Below, in pieces: positions 25,824 to 36,632 of a DNA stretch of 64,000 nt (its first letter is position 1; each line of letters starts with the position of its first letter). Under the pieces are notes generated by a model. It saw only the letters and a program-made list of their open reading frames with translations, was not told the origin of the DNA and did no database searches. This DNA is from Chromatiales bacterium (GTDB lineage Bacteria; Pseudomonadota; Gammaproteobacteria; Chromatiales; Chromatiaceae): NCBI GenBank assembly GCA_028284585.1, contig JANQRK010000075.1, forward strand, positions 30,842 to 94,841, given 5' to 3'. The position numbers and the translations under genes are program-made.

Positions 25824-26796
25824 CAACTATGTCCTGTAGTGCCGTCTCTAGACGGCGAATGAAGGCGTCATCCGGTTGCACTGAGATGTCCACCACCCAG
25901 CAATCCCGACAAAGGATGCGCCGGCATTTTACGGCATCTTTGGCGGTCATCAGAATCGGTAGTCCGTCGTCGAACACGAGATCGGTTGCCCGAAACACAT
26001 GATGGTCTGGAAACGGATGGGCCTCAATCTGGACACCCGCATCGGTCAATAGCTCAAAAAAGCGCAGTGGATTGCCGATCCCGGCCACCGCGTGCACTCG
26101 GCATCCAGCGAACTCCGCCAGCTGGACCACTCGGTCAGCGCGTAGCTCACGCACCCGAGGCCGTTGCAGACTCATCGCATACTCGCCGGGTCCGACCGGT
26201 CCGTTAGCAACCACCAAATCCGCCGCACGCAGGCGCGATGCCGGCTCGCGCAGCGGGCCTGCGGGCAACATGAATCCATTGCCCAAACGCCGCCGCCCAT
26301 CGATCACGGCAATCTCTAGATCACGGCCCAAGGCGTAGTGCTGCAAACCGTCGTCGGACAGCACCAGGTCAATGTCAGTATGTTCGAGCAGCGCAGCAAC
26401 CGCCGCTGGCCGGTCGGGGCCGACACAGACTGGACAACGAGTAGCTGCCGCCAACAGCACCGCCTCGTCACCGACCATGGCCGGATCGCTGTCCGAGCGC
26501 ACCTGCTGCGGCCAGAATCGCGCCCGCCCACCGTAACCACGCGCCACGATCCCGGGGCGCCATCCGCGACCGCGCAGATAGTCAGCCAACCAGATCACCA
26601 AGGGTGTCTTGCCTGTACCACCCACGGTCAGGTTGCCGACCACCAGTACCGGGGCGGTGCTGCGCTGCACCCGGCGCAGACCCACACGATAGAGAATGCG
26701 GCGAACTGCGACTGCACTTGCAAAGAGCAGGGACAGCGGCAGCAGCGCCAAGGACACCGGATTGACCGTATCCCAGAAGGATTCCAAACGCGGCAC
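25804..26796 (-). CDS. lpxK: Tetraacyldisaccharide 4'-kinase LpxK
   Basis: 330 residues from GTG 26796. A P-loop-type motif [14 protein letters not shown] follows an N-terminal membrane-associated helix, and the later [12 protein letters not shown] contains the DDG catalytic aspartates. It phosphorylates the 4' position of the lipid A precursor at the inner face of the inner membrane. Placed between exbD and the Trm112-like gene. Length and motifs are normal. Confidence 0.95.
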   Translation of the reverse strand: MPRLESFWDTVNPVSLALLPLSLLFASAVAVRRILYRVGLRRVQRSTAPVLVVGNLTVGGTGKTPLVIWLADYLRGRGWRPGIVARGYGGRARFWPQQVRSDSDPAMVGDEAVLLAAATRCPVCVGPDRPAAVAALLEHTDIDLVLSDDGLQHYALGRDLEIAVIDGRRRLGNGFMLPAGPLREPASRLRAADLVVANGPVGPGEYAMSLQRPRVRELRADRVVQLAEFAGCRVHAVAGIGNPLRFFELLTDAGVQIEAHPFPDHHVFRATDLVFDDGLPILMTAKDAVKCRRILCRDCWVVDISVQPDDAFIRRLETALQDIVDGQKIT

Positions 26797-26808
26797 TGCG
26801 ACGGTCGT

Positions 26809-27237
26809 TTAGTCGCCGTCCGGTGTCGACTGGCGCGCGACGAAACTTAGGCGCGTCATCCCGATCTGGCCGGCGACGTCGAGCACGCTCATCATCGATT
26901 GCAACGGTGCGTTGCGGTCACCGGAAACGATGATCGGCAAATCCTTGCGGTCTTTGGCGATCTTGAGGAGTGTGCGACGCAGCGTCTCGGCATCGTGTCT
27001 CACCAGTTCGCGCTCGTTGACATAGAATTGCCCTTTGCGGTCAATCGTGATCTCGATCTTCTCTTCGACCTGCTCCGCCGGCGCCTCTTTCTCGGCCTGC
27101 GGCAAATCGACCTTCAATTGAGTCTGTTTGTCGAAGGTGGTCGAGACCATGAAAAAAATCAGCATCAAAAATACCACGTCGATCAAGGGCGTGATATCGA
27201 CGCGAGGCGGTTCAGCGCGGCGCGGCCGTAGGTTCAT
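26809..27237 (-). CDS. exbD: ExbD/TolR family biopolymer transport protein
   Basis: 142 residues with one N-terminal membrane helix (about 15-37) containing VDITPLIDVVFLMLIFF; the Asp in PLIDV is the proton-conducting residue. The periplasmic domain follows. Works with ExbB (next gene, 4 bp away) to energise an outer-membrane or transport process by proton motive force. In this lpxK/comEC context the partner is unknown and not obviously TonB. Confidence 0.9.
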   Translation of the reverse strand: MNLRPRRAEPPRVDITPLIDVVFLMLIFFMVSTTFDKQTQLKVDLPQAEKEAPAEQVEEKIEITIDRKGQFYVNERELVRHDAETLRRTLLKIAKDRKDLPIIVSGDRNAPLQSMMSVLDVAGQIGMTRLSFVARQSTPDGD

Positions 27238-27241
27238 GCGC

Positions 27242-27853
27242 TCAGCGCTCTCGCTCGCCGTGCATCACCTCGACCATCTTCAGGGCCTGCTCCTCCATGC
27301 GCACGACAATCCGGTCGACCCGACCACTCAGGTAGCGATGAAAGATCAGCGCCGGGATGGCGACCGATAGCCCGGCCGCTGTGGTGATCAGGGCTTCGGA
27401 TATTCCACCGGCGAGGACTGCGGGATTGCCGACGCCGGAACTGGTGATGGCACTGAACACCTTGATCATACCGATGACGGTCCCGAGTAGCCCGAGCAGC
27501 GGCGAGATATTGGCGATCGTACCCAGGGGATTGAGATACTGTTCCAATTCGTGCACCACCTGGCGCCCCTCTTCCTCGATTGCCTCTTTCATGACCTCGC
27601 GGGAATGCGCACGGTTGACGAGTCCGGCGGCGAGGATTCGGCCCAGTGGTGAGCTACTGCGAACGGTCGCAACGTGCGCAGCGGTGAGCTCACTCTTCTG
27701 ATGGAGTTGCCAGATCTGGGCGACCAGGTTGGCCGGCAGCACCTTGCTGTGCCGATAGGCCCACAAACGTTCGATGACGATCGCCATAGCGATAACAGAA
27801 CAAGCGATGATCGGCCACATCAGCCAGCCACCGGCCTTCACGAGTTCCAGCAC
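27242..27853 (-). CDS. exbB: ExbB/TolQ family proton channel protein
   Basis: 203 residues from GTG 27853 with a GGAGGA site. Three membrane helices: near residues 10-30, about 108-128 (ISPLLGLLGTVIGM) and about 150-170 (EALITTAAGLSVAIPAL), the standard ExbB topology with the conserved Thr and Gly residues in the last two. Forms the stator with ExbD. Upstream gene is comEC, 54 bp away. Confidence 0.9.
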   Translation of the reverse strand: MLELVKAGGWLMWPIIACSVIAMAIVIERLWAYRHSKVLPANLVAQIWQLHQKSELTAAHVATVRSSSPLGRILAAGLVNRAHSREVMKEAIEEEGRQVVHELEQYLNPLGTIANISPLLGLLGTVIGMIKVFSAITSSGVGNPAVLAGGISEALITTAAGLSVAIPALIFHRYLSGRVDRIVVRMEEQALKMVEVMHGERER

Positions 27854-27907
27854 GTCGGATCTTCCTCCCGAGGGAATTGCCGGTGGGCAACCGCCTACTG
27901 CGATCGC

Positions 27908-30247
27908 TCATTCGGCCTGCCTGCGATCGACGGATGATACTGCATGCCAGGGTGCGGCCGAAATACGACCATGCCACCAATAGCGTGCGGAGTTGAGCCG
28001 ATGGGCCTTGGGTCCGATCAACCCGTGCTCGAGCGCTAGGCGAAAACCGATCGTTCCCAGCCGAGCTGTATTGAGTGTGATTGCACCGGCATCACGCCAG
28101 CGCTGGTCTACTGCCGGGTGCGGAAAACCATAACGATTGGCCCAGCCAGCGGTATAAACAACAAAAACCGGGCGGGTCGCCTCGATGAGTTCCGCGGTCG
28201 AAGAGCTGCTACTACCATGGTGTGGTGCCAGTAAGATATCACTGCGCAAGCGCTTCCCATAAGCTGCTACCAGTCGCCGTTCGAGCGCTGCCTCGATGTC
28301 GCCCGTCAGCAACACCGCGCCGACGCGATTACTGACCCGTAACACGCAGGACGCGTTGTTACCGGTATACCGGGCATCGGCAGCAGGGTGCAGGAACTCG
28401 AAGCTGACACCGTCCCACGACCAGCGCTCGCCGGCCAGGCAGTAGCGAGCGCCAAAACCAACCCGCTGCGGTTCGCCCGACTGCACCAACCCCACGCTCC
28501 ATCGCCCGATCAGAGATGCCAAATCGCCAGCGTGGTCACGGTCGCCATGGCTAAGCACCACGCGATCGATGCGCGCGACCCCGCGCTGACTCAGAAAAGG
28601 TGCGACGACCGCCTTGGCAGTGGAGAAACCAGAGGGGTATGCCGGCCCAGTGTCGTATAGCAGGGTGTGCTGGTGGGTCTCGATGACGACGCTTGTGCCC
28701 TGCCCCACATCGAGCACATGCAGCACGAAGTCGCCGCTGGCCACGCGCGGCACCATCGGCAACCAGGGGACCAGCAGCAGTGGTAGGGCCGCACCACGGA
28801 TCGGCACACCGCGTGGCGCGAGCAGCAGCATGAGACCTGCCGCGAAGGCCAGCAACGCGGCACTACTGGGAGGCGAATGCATAACCTCCGTCCATGGGCC
28901 TTGTGTTGCCAGCAGCAGCCCCTGGCGTACCAAATCGAGCAATTCAGCAAGCCATTGCAGCCCCCAGGTAGCGAGTGACGCAGATACACCCAGCATCAGC
29001 GAGCCCAACAGGCTAAGTGGGACAATCACCAGGCCGAACAGCGGGACCAACAGCAGATTGACGAGCGGCGCGACCCAGCTGGCCGGCATCGCAAACGCGG
29101 TGAGTATTGGCCACAACGCCAGACTCAGGGCCAGCTGGATCCGGATCGCGACCCGCCAACGGGGCTTGCGAGGGCTGAGCGCCAAAACCGCCAAGATGGT
29201 CAACACGGCGCCGAAAGACAACCAGAATCCAGCGGACACGATCGAGGGCGGATGCCACACCAGCACAACCACTGCGGCCAAGGCCAAGGTATTCAGCGAA
29301 CAACTTTCGCGGCGCGCCACCAGGCTGAGCGCAAACACCAGCAACATAGCCAAGGCACGCTGGGTCGGCAACGACATCCCAGCGATCAGGGCGTAGCCCA
29401 GGGCCGCGCCACTACCCGCGATCGCCCCCGCCAGACGCGCCGGAAACCGCTCGCACAGCGGCGGGATACGTCGCCATAGCCAGGTCACGGCCACCAGCCC
29501 CAAGCCAGCCAGCAAACCGATATGCAGCCCCGAAATCGCCATCAGATGGCTGCTACCTGTGGCCCGAAACAGCGCCTTGTGCTCAGGCGCCAACGCCGAC
29601 TGATCTCCGACTACCAGCGCCCGGATCACACCGCGCGAAAACGCCGAGGTCGGTAACTCGCCGATTGCCGTGGCCAAGGCCGCGCGCAGCCGAGTTAGTG
29701 CACAACAACGCCGATCGCCGAGCCTTAGTGCCTCAGCAGAAGAGCGGACATAGCCGGTATAGCGAATACCCTGCCAATACAGCCATCCCTCGTAGTCCCA
29801 GGCGCCAGGACTGGCATACCCATGCACGGGCTTGAGCCGTACTGGCAGACGCCAGGCCTGCCCGGCAAGCAGCGGCGGTGGATCGCGCCAGCTCAGGCGC
29901 AAACGCCAGCGGCCCGGGTGCGTGGCACCCTGCCCCTCGAGGTGCTGCACCTCGAAGACAAAGCGGCTGACCGACGCGCCATCTTGCACCAGCGAAACTA
30001 TGTGCCCGGTCGCAAACCACTCCTGCACCCTGTCGCCGTCGGGCAGGGCGGGCGGCACACTGAGCAGTGCATACAGGTACGCCCAGGTGCAGCCAATCGC
30101 CAACGCGGACATTGGGCGCAGGCGCTGCACTCGCCATGCCAGGATCGCAACGAAAACTGGGAGTGCCAGCCAACCAGGACCCGGCAATGCCGGCAGTTGC
30201 TGGAAGGCCCATACCCCAAGGCCGAAAAACAACGCGAATCGCAGCAC
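27908..30247 (-). CDS. comEC: ComEC/Rec2 family DNA-uptake channel and nuclease
   Basis: 779 residues from GTG 30247. An N-terminal OB-like domain and many membrane helices of the Competence domain (SSHLMAISGLHIGLLAGLG is the family hallmark) lead to a C-terminal metallo-beta-lactamase-like domain with DVGQGTSVVIE, LSHGDRDHAGD and APHHGSSSSS. It carries single-stranded DNA across the inner membrane during natural transformation. First gene of the unit comEC-exbB-exbD-lpxK-ycaR-kdsB. The length is at the long end for the family but complete. No other competence genes are present here. Confidence 0.93.
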   Translation of the reverse strand: MLRFALFFGLGVWAFQQLPALPGPGWLALPVFVAILAWRVQRLRPMSALAIGCTWAYLYALLSVPPALPDGDRVQEWFATGHIVSLVQDGASVSRFVFEVQHLEGQGATHPGRWRLRLSWRDPPPLLAGQAWRLPVRLKPVHGYASPGAWDYEGWLYWQGIRYTGYVRSSAEALRLGDRRCCALTRLRAALATAIGELPTSAFSRGVIRALVVGDQSALAPEHKALFRATGSSHLMAISGLHIGLLAGLGLVAVTWLWRRIPPLCERFPARLAGAIAGSGAALGYALIAGMSLPTQRALAMLLVFALSLVARRESCSLNTLALAAVVVLVWHPPSIVSAGFWLSFGAVLTILAVLALSPRKPRWRVAIRIQLALSLALWPILTAFAMPASWVAPLVNLLLVPLFGLVIVPLSLLGSLMLGVSASLATWGLQWLAELLDLVRQGLLLATQGPWTEVMHSPPSSAALLAFAAGLMLLLAPRGVPIRGAALPLLLVPWLPMVPRVASGDFVLHVLDVGQGTSVVIETHQHTLLYDTGPAYPSGFSTAKAVVAPFLSQRGVARIDRVVLSHGDRDHAGDLASLIGRWSVGLVQSGEPQRVGFGARYCLAGERWSWDGVSFEFLHPAADARYTGNNASCVLRVSNRVGAVLLTGDIEAALERRLVAAYGKRLRSDILLAPHHGSSSSSTAELIEATRPVFVVYTAGWANRYGFPHPAVDQRWRDAGAITLNTARLGTIGFRLALEHGLIGPKAHRLNSARYWWHGRISAAPWHAVSSVDRRQAE

Positions 30248-30490
30248 TTTCCCTCCCTGGAAGGTGATCCGAATCGACCGCGCCGGGCGCGCTGCCGCAC
30301 GCTAGCGGAGGCAACTGTGCGTCGCGGGACGGTCGCTGCTCGGGTAGCCATGTCAACCCGACCGATATCTTTATTCTGTCACAGCAGGCTGGTTCAATGC
30401 GGAATGTTTCGGATTTCGGAAAACCGGACGATGTAGTCAATTATCGGCAAGCATGCTTCAATTGACGCGCATCTCAACGCACCGTGGTTT

Positions 30491-31027
30491 ATGCCCAGAC
30501 GCTTCATCAAACGCTATACGCCGGACCGCACGGCACTGAAAAGGCACAGATATCTTCGACACCTGGGCACCCTGCTACACGATGAGAATCTGTGGCATCT
30601 AAACCGTCGCTCGGTATCCGGTGGCGTGGCCTCGGGCCTGTTTTGGGCCATGATCCCCCTGCCAACACAGATGATCGCCTCGGCGCTATCGGCGGTGTTT
30701 TTTCGCATCAACCTGCCGATTTCAGTTGCGCTGGTCTGGATTACCAACCCAGTCACCATCCCGCCGGTGTTCTATTTCAACTACCTAGTGGGGACCTGGC
30801 TGCTCGGCACGCCGACGGACATCGGCAAATTCGAGCTCTCCATCGACTGGATCACTACAGAGATCGGTGTGATTTGGAAACCGCTGTTTGCCGGCAGCCT
30901 GTTGATCGGTACTGCGCTTGGCATCACCGGCTATGCGGCTACACGACTGTATTGGCGCTGGCACGTTCTGCGCCGCTTCCGGGACCGCGGTGGCAGGCCT
31001 AAGGCGGTACGTTCCTATAATTCCTAG
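30491..31027 (+). CDS. DUF2062 membrane protein
   Basis: 178 residues with a basic N-terminus and membrane helices around residues 45-70, 75-100 and 130-155. The segment [13 protein letters not shown] and the [18 protein letters not shown] run are typical of DUF2062. Function unknown; homologues often sit near comEC and lol genes, as here. The 3' end overlaps the convergent lolD stop by 4 bp. The 243 bp upstream separate it from comEC and hold no other gene. Confidence 0.85.
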   Translation: MPRRFIKRYTPDRTALKRHRYLRHLGTLLHDENLWHLNRRSVSGGVASGLFWAMIPLPTQMIASALSAVFFRINLPISVALVWITNPVTIPPVFYFNYLVGTWLLGTPTDIGKFELSIDWITTEIGVIWKPLFAGSLLIGTALGITGYAATRLYWRWHVLRRFRDRGGRPKAVRSYNS

Positions 31028-31710
31028 TCGTTAGGCTGTAGACGGCCATCGCGCAGCGTGAGGATTCGATCCATTCGCGATGCCAACTCCTGATCATGGG
31101 TGACGATCACGAAACTGGTACCTTGTTCGCGATTCAGTTCAAGCAGCAAATCGTACACCGACTGCGCATTCTGGCGGTCCAGGTTCCCGGTCGGCTCATC
31201 AGCGAGCACGCAGGCGGGATTGGCGACTAGCGCACGTGCAACCGCGGTGCGCTGACGTTCACCCCCTGACAGCTCCGAGGGTTTGTGCCGGACGCGTGCT
31301 CGCAGCCCGACGCGCTCTAGTATCGCAGCTGCCCGCGCGCTCGCCTCGGCCGCGGCAACACCGCGAATCAACAACGGCATCGCGACATTCTCTAAGGCGC
31401 TGAACTCGGGCAACAGATGATGAAACTGATAGACGAAGCCGATCGCCCGGTTGCGCGCGAGTCCGCGCTGCCGCTCGTCGAGGGTGCTGAATGGCTGCCC
31501 CATCAGCAACACCTCTCCAGTGCTGGGAAGATCAAGTCCGCCAAGGCAATGCATGAGGGTGCTTTTACCGGATCCCGAGGCGCCAACGACCGCGACCTGT
31601 TCGGCGTTGTCGAGCACGAAATCGACATCACGCAGTACCTCGACTCGCGCCGGGCCGTTGTCGAAGGCCCGGCTCAGGCCTCGACAAGCCAGAACCGCCT
31701 GCTCACTCAT
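31024..31710 (-). CDS. lolD: Lipoprotein-releasing ABC transporter ATPase LolD
   Basis: 228-residue ATPase with Walker [11 protein letters not shown]-loop [15 protein letters not shown] (the LolD-type signature), ABC signature LSGGERQR, Walker [12 protein letters not shown] and a switch His in VTHD. Powers extraction of lipoproteins from the inner membrane to LolA. Overlaps the transmembrane subunit gene by 8 bp. Confidence 0.95.
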   Translation of the reverse strand: MSEQAVLACRGLSRAFDNGPARVEVLRDVDFVLDNAEQVAVVGASGSGKSTLMHCLGGLDLPSTGEVLLMGQPFSTLDERQRGLARNRAIGFVYQFHHLLPEFSALENVAMPLLIRGVAAAEASARAAAILERVGLRARVRHKPSELSGGERQRTAVARALVANPACVLADEPTGNLDRQNAQSVYDLLLELNREQGTSFVIVTHDQELASRMDRILTLRDGRLQPND

Positions 31711-32950
31711 AGCGGAGTGCCTCGGCCGGCTGTGTCCGATAGGCGCGCCAAGCCGGCGCCAAGGTCATCAACAAACTGAGAAGGAAGGAGCCGATACCCA
31801 CCATGGCGACATCGGCACCCTGGACATCGGACGGTAGTTTCGCGATGTAATAGACACTCGGATCGATGAACTGCACACCGAACAGGCGCTCTACTGCCGC
31901 AACTGCGGATTCGATATTCAAGGCCAGGGCCACGCCCAAGACCACACCGATCAAAGTGCCGATCGCGCCCAGTGTCGCGCCCTGGACTATGAACACGCGC
32001 ATCACTTGGCCGGGACTGGCACCGAATGTCTTCAAGATCGCGATATCGCTTTGCTTGTCCACGACCATCATGACCAAAGTGGACACGATGTTGAACGCGG
32101 CAATCACGACGATGAAAAACAACAGCAGGCCCATCATCCGCTTTTCCATCTTCAGCGCAGCGAAGAAGTTGCGATGGTAGTCGGTCCAATTCAGCACCCG
32201 ATAGCGGCCGCTCAGCGACTCGGCCAGTTCCAGCGCAACCCTGCGAGCCTCCCATACATCGTCGATCCGCAGACGGACACCGGTCACCGCGTCACCCATA
32301 CGCTGCAGTAAGGCAGCATCGGCAATGTGCACCATGGCCACGCCGCGGTCATACTCTCCCATGCCTACCTCGAACAGGCCAGACACCGTGAAGCGTTTGA
32401 GACGCGGCAGACTGCCGGCAACCGTGACCGCGATCTGCGGCACGATCACCGTGACCTTGTCCCCGACCGAAACACCGAGCACATTTGCCAACTCGCTACC
32501 CAGGATGATTCGGAATCCCTCGGGTTCCAGATCAGACAGCTTGCCAGCCACCATATGACTCGCCACATCGACGACCTCCGGTTCCAAGCTCGGGTCGATA
32601 CCGCGCACGATCGCTCCAGTCACCTCCCGCTTGTGACTGAGCATCGCCTGGCCTTCCACATACGGGGCCGCACCCAGTACGCGCGAATGCTGGCGCGCTT
32701 GCGCCATCGCATCCCGCCAATCTGTCATCCGGCCATCAATGGCCTGAACGTCGCCATGCGAGGCCATGCCCAGGATGCGCTCGCGCACCTCCTTGTGAAA
32801 ACCATTCATCACCGACAACACAGTGATCAACACCACGACCCCAAGTGCGATACCCAAGGTGGAGATCAGCGAGATGAAAGAAATAAAGTGGTTGCGTCGG
32901 CGCGATCGCGTATAACGCAGGCCGACAAAGAGCGACAGCGGGTGATGCAT
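31703..32950 (-). CDS. lolC: Lipoprotein-releasing ABC transporter permease LolC/LolE
   Basis: 415 residues with the four-helix FtsX/LolCE topology: one N-terminal helix (about 25-45), a large periplasmic domain, and three C-terminal helices from about 270. The [14 protein letters not shown] segment is typical of LolC/E. Only one permease gene is present, so either it forms a homodimer or a second permease gene lies elsewhere. Calling it LolC rather than LolE is a judgement. First gene of lolC/E-lolD. Confidence 0.9.
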   Translation of the reverse strand: MHHPLSLFVGLRYTRSRRRNHFISFISLISTLGIALGVVVLITVLSVMNGFHKEVRERILGMASHGDVQAIDGRMTDWRDAMAQARQHSRVLGAAPYVEGQAMLSHKREVTGAIVRGIDPSLEPEVVDVASHMVAGKLSDLEPEGFRIILGSELANVLGVSVGDKVTVIVPQIAVTVAGSLPRLKRFTVSGLFEVGMGEYDRGVAMVHIADAALLQRMGDAVTGVRLRIDDVWEARRVALELAESLSGRYRVLNWTDYHRNFFAALKMEKRMMGLLLFFIVVIAAFNIVSTLVMMVVDKQSDIAILKTFGASPGQVMRVFIVQGATLGAIGTLIGVVLGVALALNIESAVAAVERLFGVQFIDPSVYYIAKLPSDVQGADVAMVGIGSFLLSLLMTLAPAWRAYRTQPAEALRYE

Positions 32951-33108
32951 ACCCGGATTAAATCACAAAGCGGCCGTTGCCGGCCGCGAGATGTCTGTCG
33001 CTGCAGGTTGTGCGTTGTGGTTTCGTGGGTAAACTCAAGCTATCGGACATTGACGGCGAGTGGATGGGCCTTGCCGATCGCGAGACTATCTTTATGGGAG
33101 GGTTATCG

Positions 33109-33393
33109 ATGAGTCGACTTGGTTTGACGCTGGTGCTATTGATCGCTGGCGCATTTCATGCCCACGCTGACACCCTACTCATGGATGCGGTCTCGGCGGC
33201 ACCACCAAACAGCACTGACGGGATACCACGCCCGGGCACAGGGACCAGTATGTCCGCGGTGCAGGCGCAATTCGGTGAACCCGATAGTCGGCACGATGCC
33301 GTTGGGACACCGCCAATTAGCCGTTGGGTATATCCGGCCTACACGGTCTATTTCGAACACGACCGGGTAATCGCCAGCGTGGTGCACCGCTGA
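33109..33393 (+). CDS. Small secreted protein with SmpA/OmlA-like repeat
   Basis: 94 residues from ATG 33109, preceded by GGGAGGG; earlier in-frame ATGs lack this site. Signal peptide about residues 1-20 (cleavage after HAHA). The rest contains GTSMSAVQAQFGEPDSRHDAVG, which resembles the GMTxxQVxxxxGxP turn of the SmpA/OmlA fold, then beta-strand-like SRWVYPAYTVYFEHDRV. Function unknown. One base before aguA, so probably co-transcribed with the agmatine genes. Confidence 0.7.
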   Translation: MSRLGLTLVLLIAGAFHAHADTLLMDAVSAAPPNSTDGIPRPGTGTSMSAVQAQFGEPDSRHDAVGTPPISRWVYPAYTVYFEHDRVIASVVHR

Positions 33394-33394
33394 C

Positions 33395-34465
33395 GTGCCA
33401 CAAACCACCCGGCCCCGCCTGCCGGCAGAGTGGGAATCGCAAAGCGGTGTGATGCTGACTTGGCCACACGCCGAGACCGATTGGGGCACCAGGCTCGCGA
33501 TCGTAGAGCCGCTATTCCTCCAGATCGGCACCGCAATCGCCGCCCGAGAGACCCTGCTGTTGGTCTGCAACACCATCGCGCATGCCGAGCAGGTACGCAG
33601 CCACTTGCTCACCCAAGGCGTACCGGCCGGCCGGCTGGTCTTCGGAATCGCTCCGAGCGACGATACCTGGGCGCGCGATCACGGGCCGCTGACCACGCTG
33701 CAGGGCGATCGTGCCCGGCTGCACGACTTCGGCTTCAACGGTTGGGGTAACAAATACCCGGCGCACAAGGACGCGGCGATATCAGGAGTGATCGCTGAAC
33801 AGCAGGTCTTTTGCGGCTGCGATATGCAGGCGCACCCCTTCGTGCTTGAGGGTGGTGCGATCGAGACCGATGGCAAAGGCACCTTGCTGGCCACCCGGTC
33901 GTCGCTGATCGGCGAAACCCGCAACCCGGGCTTCGATCAGGCTCAAATCGAGCAACTGCTGGCCGAATGCCTGGGTTTCCAGCGCTTTCTCTGGCTCGAC
34001 CATGGCGCGCTGTATGGTGACGACACCGACGGACACATCGACACCCTGGCCCGATTCGCCGATCCGCAGACCATCCTGCACGCCAGCGCACCGCCGGGCG
34101 AGCCGGAGCACGCCGAACTGGCCGAGATGGCACGCGAGCTAGGTGCCCTGCGCACCCCAGACGGACGGCCCTATCGACTACACGCGCTACCCTACCCAGG
34201 CATCCATCGCGACGGCGACGGTCGCCGGCTTCCGGCAAGCTACGCCAATTTCCTGATCCTTAATGATGCTGTACTGCTGCCGACCTACGGCGTGGCCCAG
34301 GACACGGACGCGATTCGATTGTTGGACCTTGCCTTCCCCCAGCGCCAGATTGTGCCGATCGATTGTCGTGAGCTGATCCGGCAAAACGGCAGCCTGCACT
34401 GTCTGACCATGCAGTTTCCGGCCCAGGTCGGACTGCGCGATGGCCAGCAGTTCGCCGCCGCATGA
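33395..34465 (+). CDS. aguA: Agmatine deiminase
   Basis: 356 residues from GTG 33395. Guanidino-group-modifying enzyme fold with WPHAETDWG near the start, WARDHGP, EGGAIETDG, GHIDTLARF (catalytic His) and the catalytic Cys in NGSLHCLTMQ. Converts agmatine to N-carbamoylputrescine and ammonia. Stop overlaps aguB by 4 bp, so the two-step route to putrescine is one operon. Confidence 0.95.
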   Translation: MPQTTRPRLPAEWESQSGVMLTWPHAETDWGTRLAIVEPLFLQIGTAIAARETLLLVCNTIAHAEQVRSHLLTQGVPAGRLVFGIAPSDDTWARDHGPLTTLQGDRARLHDFGFNGWGNKYPAHKDAAISGVIAEQQVFCGCDMQAHPFVLEGGAIETDGKGTLLATRSSLIGETRNPGFDQAQIEQLLAECLGFQRFLWLDHGALYGDDTDGHIDTLARFADPQTILHASAPPGEPEHAELAEMARELGALRTPDGRPYRLHALPYPGIHRDGDGRRLPASYANFLILNDAVLLPTYGVAQDTDAIRLLDLAFPQRQIVPIDCRELIRQNGSLHCLTMQFPAQVGLRDGQQFAAA

Positions 34466-35349
34466 CGACGCGAACCCTAACCGCCGCGCTGATCCAACAC
34501 GCCGATCAAGGTGACGCCGCGGCCAATCTGGCGTTTATCGAAAACGAGGTCGCAACGGCTGCCGCCGCAGGTGCTCAGCTCGTCTTACTGCAAGAATTGC
34601 ACAACAACGCCTACTTCTGCCAGCGCGAGGATCCGGGCTGCTTCGACATCGCCGAGCCCATCCCGGGACCGAGCAGCGCCCGACTGGCCGGCATGGCCGC
34701 CGACCACGGGGTAGTGATCGTGGCCTCTTTGTTCGAACGTCGCGCAGCCGGCGTGTACCATAACACCGCATTAGTGTTCGAGCGCAACGGCGAGCTGCTG
34801 GGACGCTACCGCAAGATGCATATCCCGGATGATCCAGGCTACTACGAGAAGTTCTACTTTACGCCCGGCGACCTGGGTTTTCGGCCGGTAGACAGCTCCC
34901 TAGGCCGGCTGGGCGTGCTCATCTGCTGGGATCAGTGGTTTCCCGAGGCGGCGCGTCTGATGGCCCTGGCCGGCGCCGAACTCTTGCTCTATCCGACGGC
35001 GATCGGCTGGGACCCGCGCGATTCGGCAGCCGAACGCGACCGTCAGCGCGATGCCTGGCACACCGTGCAACGGGCACATGCCATAGCTAACGGGGTGCCA
35101 CTGCTGAGCTGTAACCGGGTCGGTGATGAGGGCCTGGCGTCCGACGATGGCCCCGGAATCCACTTTTGGGGCAGCTCGTTTGCCTGCGGCGCACAGGGCG
35201 AGTGGCTGGCCTGCGCCGGTGAACAAGGCGAGACCCTGCAGGCCGAGATCGACCTCGCCCGTAGCGAACAGGTACGCCGGATCTGGCCCTTTTTGCGCGA
35301 TCGCCGGATCGATACCTATCAGGATCTGCTGCGCCGCTTCATCGACTGA
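34462..35349 (+). CDS. aguB: N-carbamoylputrescine amidase
   Basis: 295-residue nitrilase-superfamily enzyme. The catalytic triad is visible as Glu in LLQELHNNAYFCQ, Lys in YRKMHIPDDPG and Cys in LICWDQWFPEAAR. Hydrolyses N-carbamoylputrescine to putrescine, ammonia and carbon dioxide. Coupled to aguA by an ATGA overlap. Confidence 0.95.
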   Translation: MTTRTLTAALIQHADQGDAAANLAFIENEVATAAAAGAQLVLLQELHNNAYFCQREDPGCFDIAEPIPGPSSARLAGMAADHGVVIVASLFERRAAGVYHNTALVFERNGELLGRYRKMHIPDDPGYYEKFYFTPGDLGFRPVDSSLGRLGVLICWDQWFPEAARLMALAGAELLLYPTAIGWDPRDSAAERDRQRDAWHTVQRAHAIANGVPLLSCNRVGDEGLASDDGPGIHFWGSSFACGAQGEWLACAGEQGETLQAEIDLARSEQVRRIWPFLRDRRIDTYQDLLRRFID

Positions 35350-35389
35350 CCAAATCGCCGCCGCCGGCCAAGCCGCTCCGAGGCGTTTC

Positions 35390-36196
35390 CTATAGCCGAC
35401 TCAACCAAGCCGCTACCGCATCAACCAGCGCCGCACCGCGATCGACAAAGTAATGCTCGGCATCTGGAATAATCTGCTGATCACTCAAGGGGTTGCCGGT
35501 ACGGCGCAGCGCGGCCAGGCGTTCAGCCGCCAGGCGATGTACAGACGGGAAGTCGCGCTCGGCATACAGATCCAGCACCGGCATGGGCATATCCTTCAGC
35601 GCAAACGGCTCGCGCATGCTTTGCCCGCGATCCGTCGCGCCCATCCCGATGCCGATGTAAGCATCGAAGCGTATCAGCGCCGCGTGCCCCTGCTGGTGAA
35701 TCCAGTGTTGCGCCATATGCGACCCGCAGCTGTGCGCCAGCAAGACCCGCTTACCGCCTGCCGCCAGCCCGATCCGATCGAACGCGGCCTCGATACGTGG
35801 CATCGCGGCACCGAACAGCGGCACATAGTCATAGTAGCTGGCTGATTTCCCGAGCACTGGGAGCTGGATAGACAGGGTGTTCCACCCGTGGGTGGTCAAC
35901 TCAACCCGCAAAGGTTGGACCACGTCCACCCAGTCCGGATGCAGCCCTCGACCATGCAGGATAACCACAATGCCGCGCGCGGGTGTGACCGCACTTTCCG
36001 TAAAGATGGCGAGGAAACGCTGGCCGTCTCGGGTTTCCAGCTGCTCCGGCTCGCCGTCCAAAATGGCATCACTGATCTCGGCGGCCATTCGTTGTTCACG
36101 CGCTAGATCAGGCACGCCTAGTGGTCCCTGTGCCAGCGCCATCAACGGGCTGACAAGGCAAAATAGTGCCAGTTGGATTCGTTTCAAAATCAGCAT
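35390..36196 (-). CDS. DUF3530 family secreted alpha/beta-hydrolase-like protein
   Basis: 268 residues with a signal peptide (about 1-22, ending ALAQ). VVILHGRGLHPDW is the oxyanion strand, LLAHSCGSHMAQHW is the nucleophile elbow with Ser, DLYAERDFPSV the acid and DAEHYFVD the His, so the triad looks complete. Periplasmic esterase or related enzyme of unknown substrate. Convergent with aguB, 40 bp away. Confidence 0.83.
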   Translation of the reverse strand: MLILKRIQLALFCLVSPLMALAQGPLGVPDLAREQRMAAEISDAILDGEPEQLETRDGQRFLAIFTESAVTPARGIVVILHGRGLHPDWVDVVQPLRVELTTHGWNTLSIQLPVLGKSASYYDYVPLFGAAMPRIEAAFDRIGLAAGGKRVLLAHSCGSHMAQHWIHQQGHAALIRFDAYIGIGMGATDRGQSMREPFALKDMPMPVLDLYAERDFPSVHRLAAERLAALRRTGNPLSDQQIIPDAEHYFVDRGAALVDAVAAWLSRL

Positions 36197-36376
36197 TTTG
36201 AGATATGTTCTGAAAGTAGGAATGTAGACTTTTATGCGCTATATTCCAGTGAAGCTAGGTGTTTCGCCGGGTCTGGGGGTCATCGCGACGCCCACTGAAC
36301 GCCAACCCGATAGGGGCCGTCAAGAGCTCCGCAACATGGCCATCACAGGCCCGATTGAACGCGGGGGTACTTGAAG

Positions 36377-36541
36377 ATGCGGCTGATTTTGATCCTTTTG
36401 ATCGCGCTAGCGCTTACTATTGCTTGGCAGACCAGCGTCATGGCCGACCTGACGCTGGAGCAGGCGCGGACATGTAGCGAGCCCATGGTGGGTGACGTCG
36501 AGGGCCAGGCACCTGAGGACGACAAACCCAAGTGCGGCTAG
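36377..36541 (+). CDS. 54-residue exported small protein upstream of the rhodanese gene
   Basis: Open frame of 54 codons from ATG 36377 to TAG 36539-36541. The first 23 residues (MRLILILLIALALTIA, then WQTSVMA) form a clear signal peptide. The mature part of about 31 residues is acidic, with two cysteines (RTCSEP and KPKCG) and a DDKPK tail. No homologue recognised. It lies 91 bp before the rhodanese gene in the same direction and may act with it in periplasmic sulfur chemistry (inference). The ribosome-binding site is weak. Confidence 0.55.
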   Translation: MRLILILLIALALTIAWQTSVMADLTLEQARTCSEPMVGDVEGQAPEDDKPKCG

Positions 36542-36632
36542 CCATGGCAGGCCATAGAGCCCGAAAAAGTCGCCTGCACAACGACTCGAAAATCAACCAT
36601 AAAGCCACCTGAATTTAAACTTGGAGGACAAC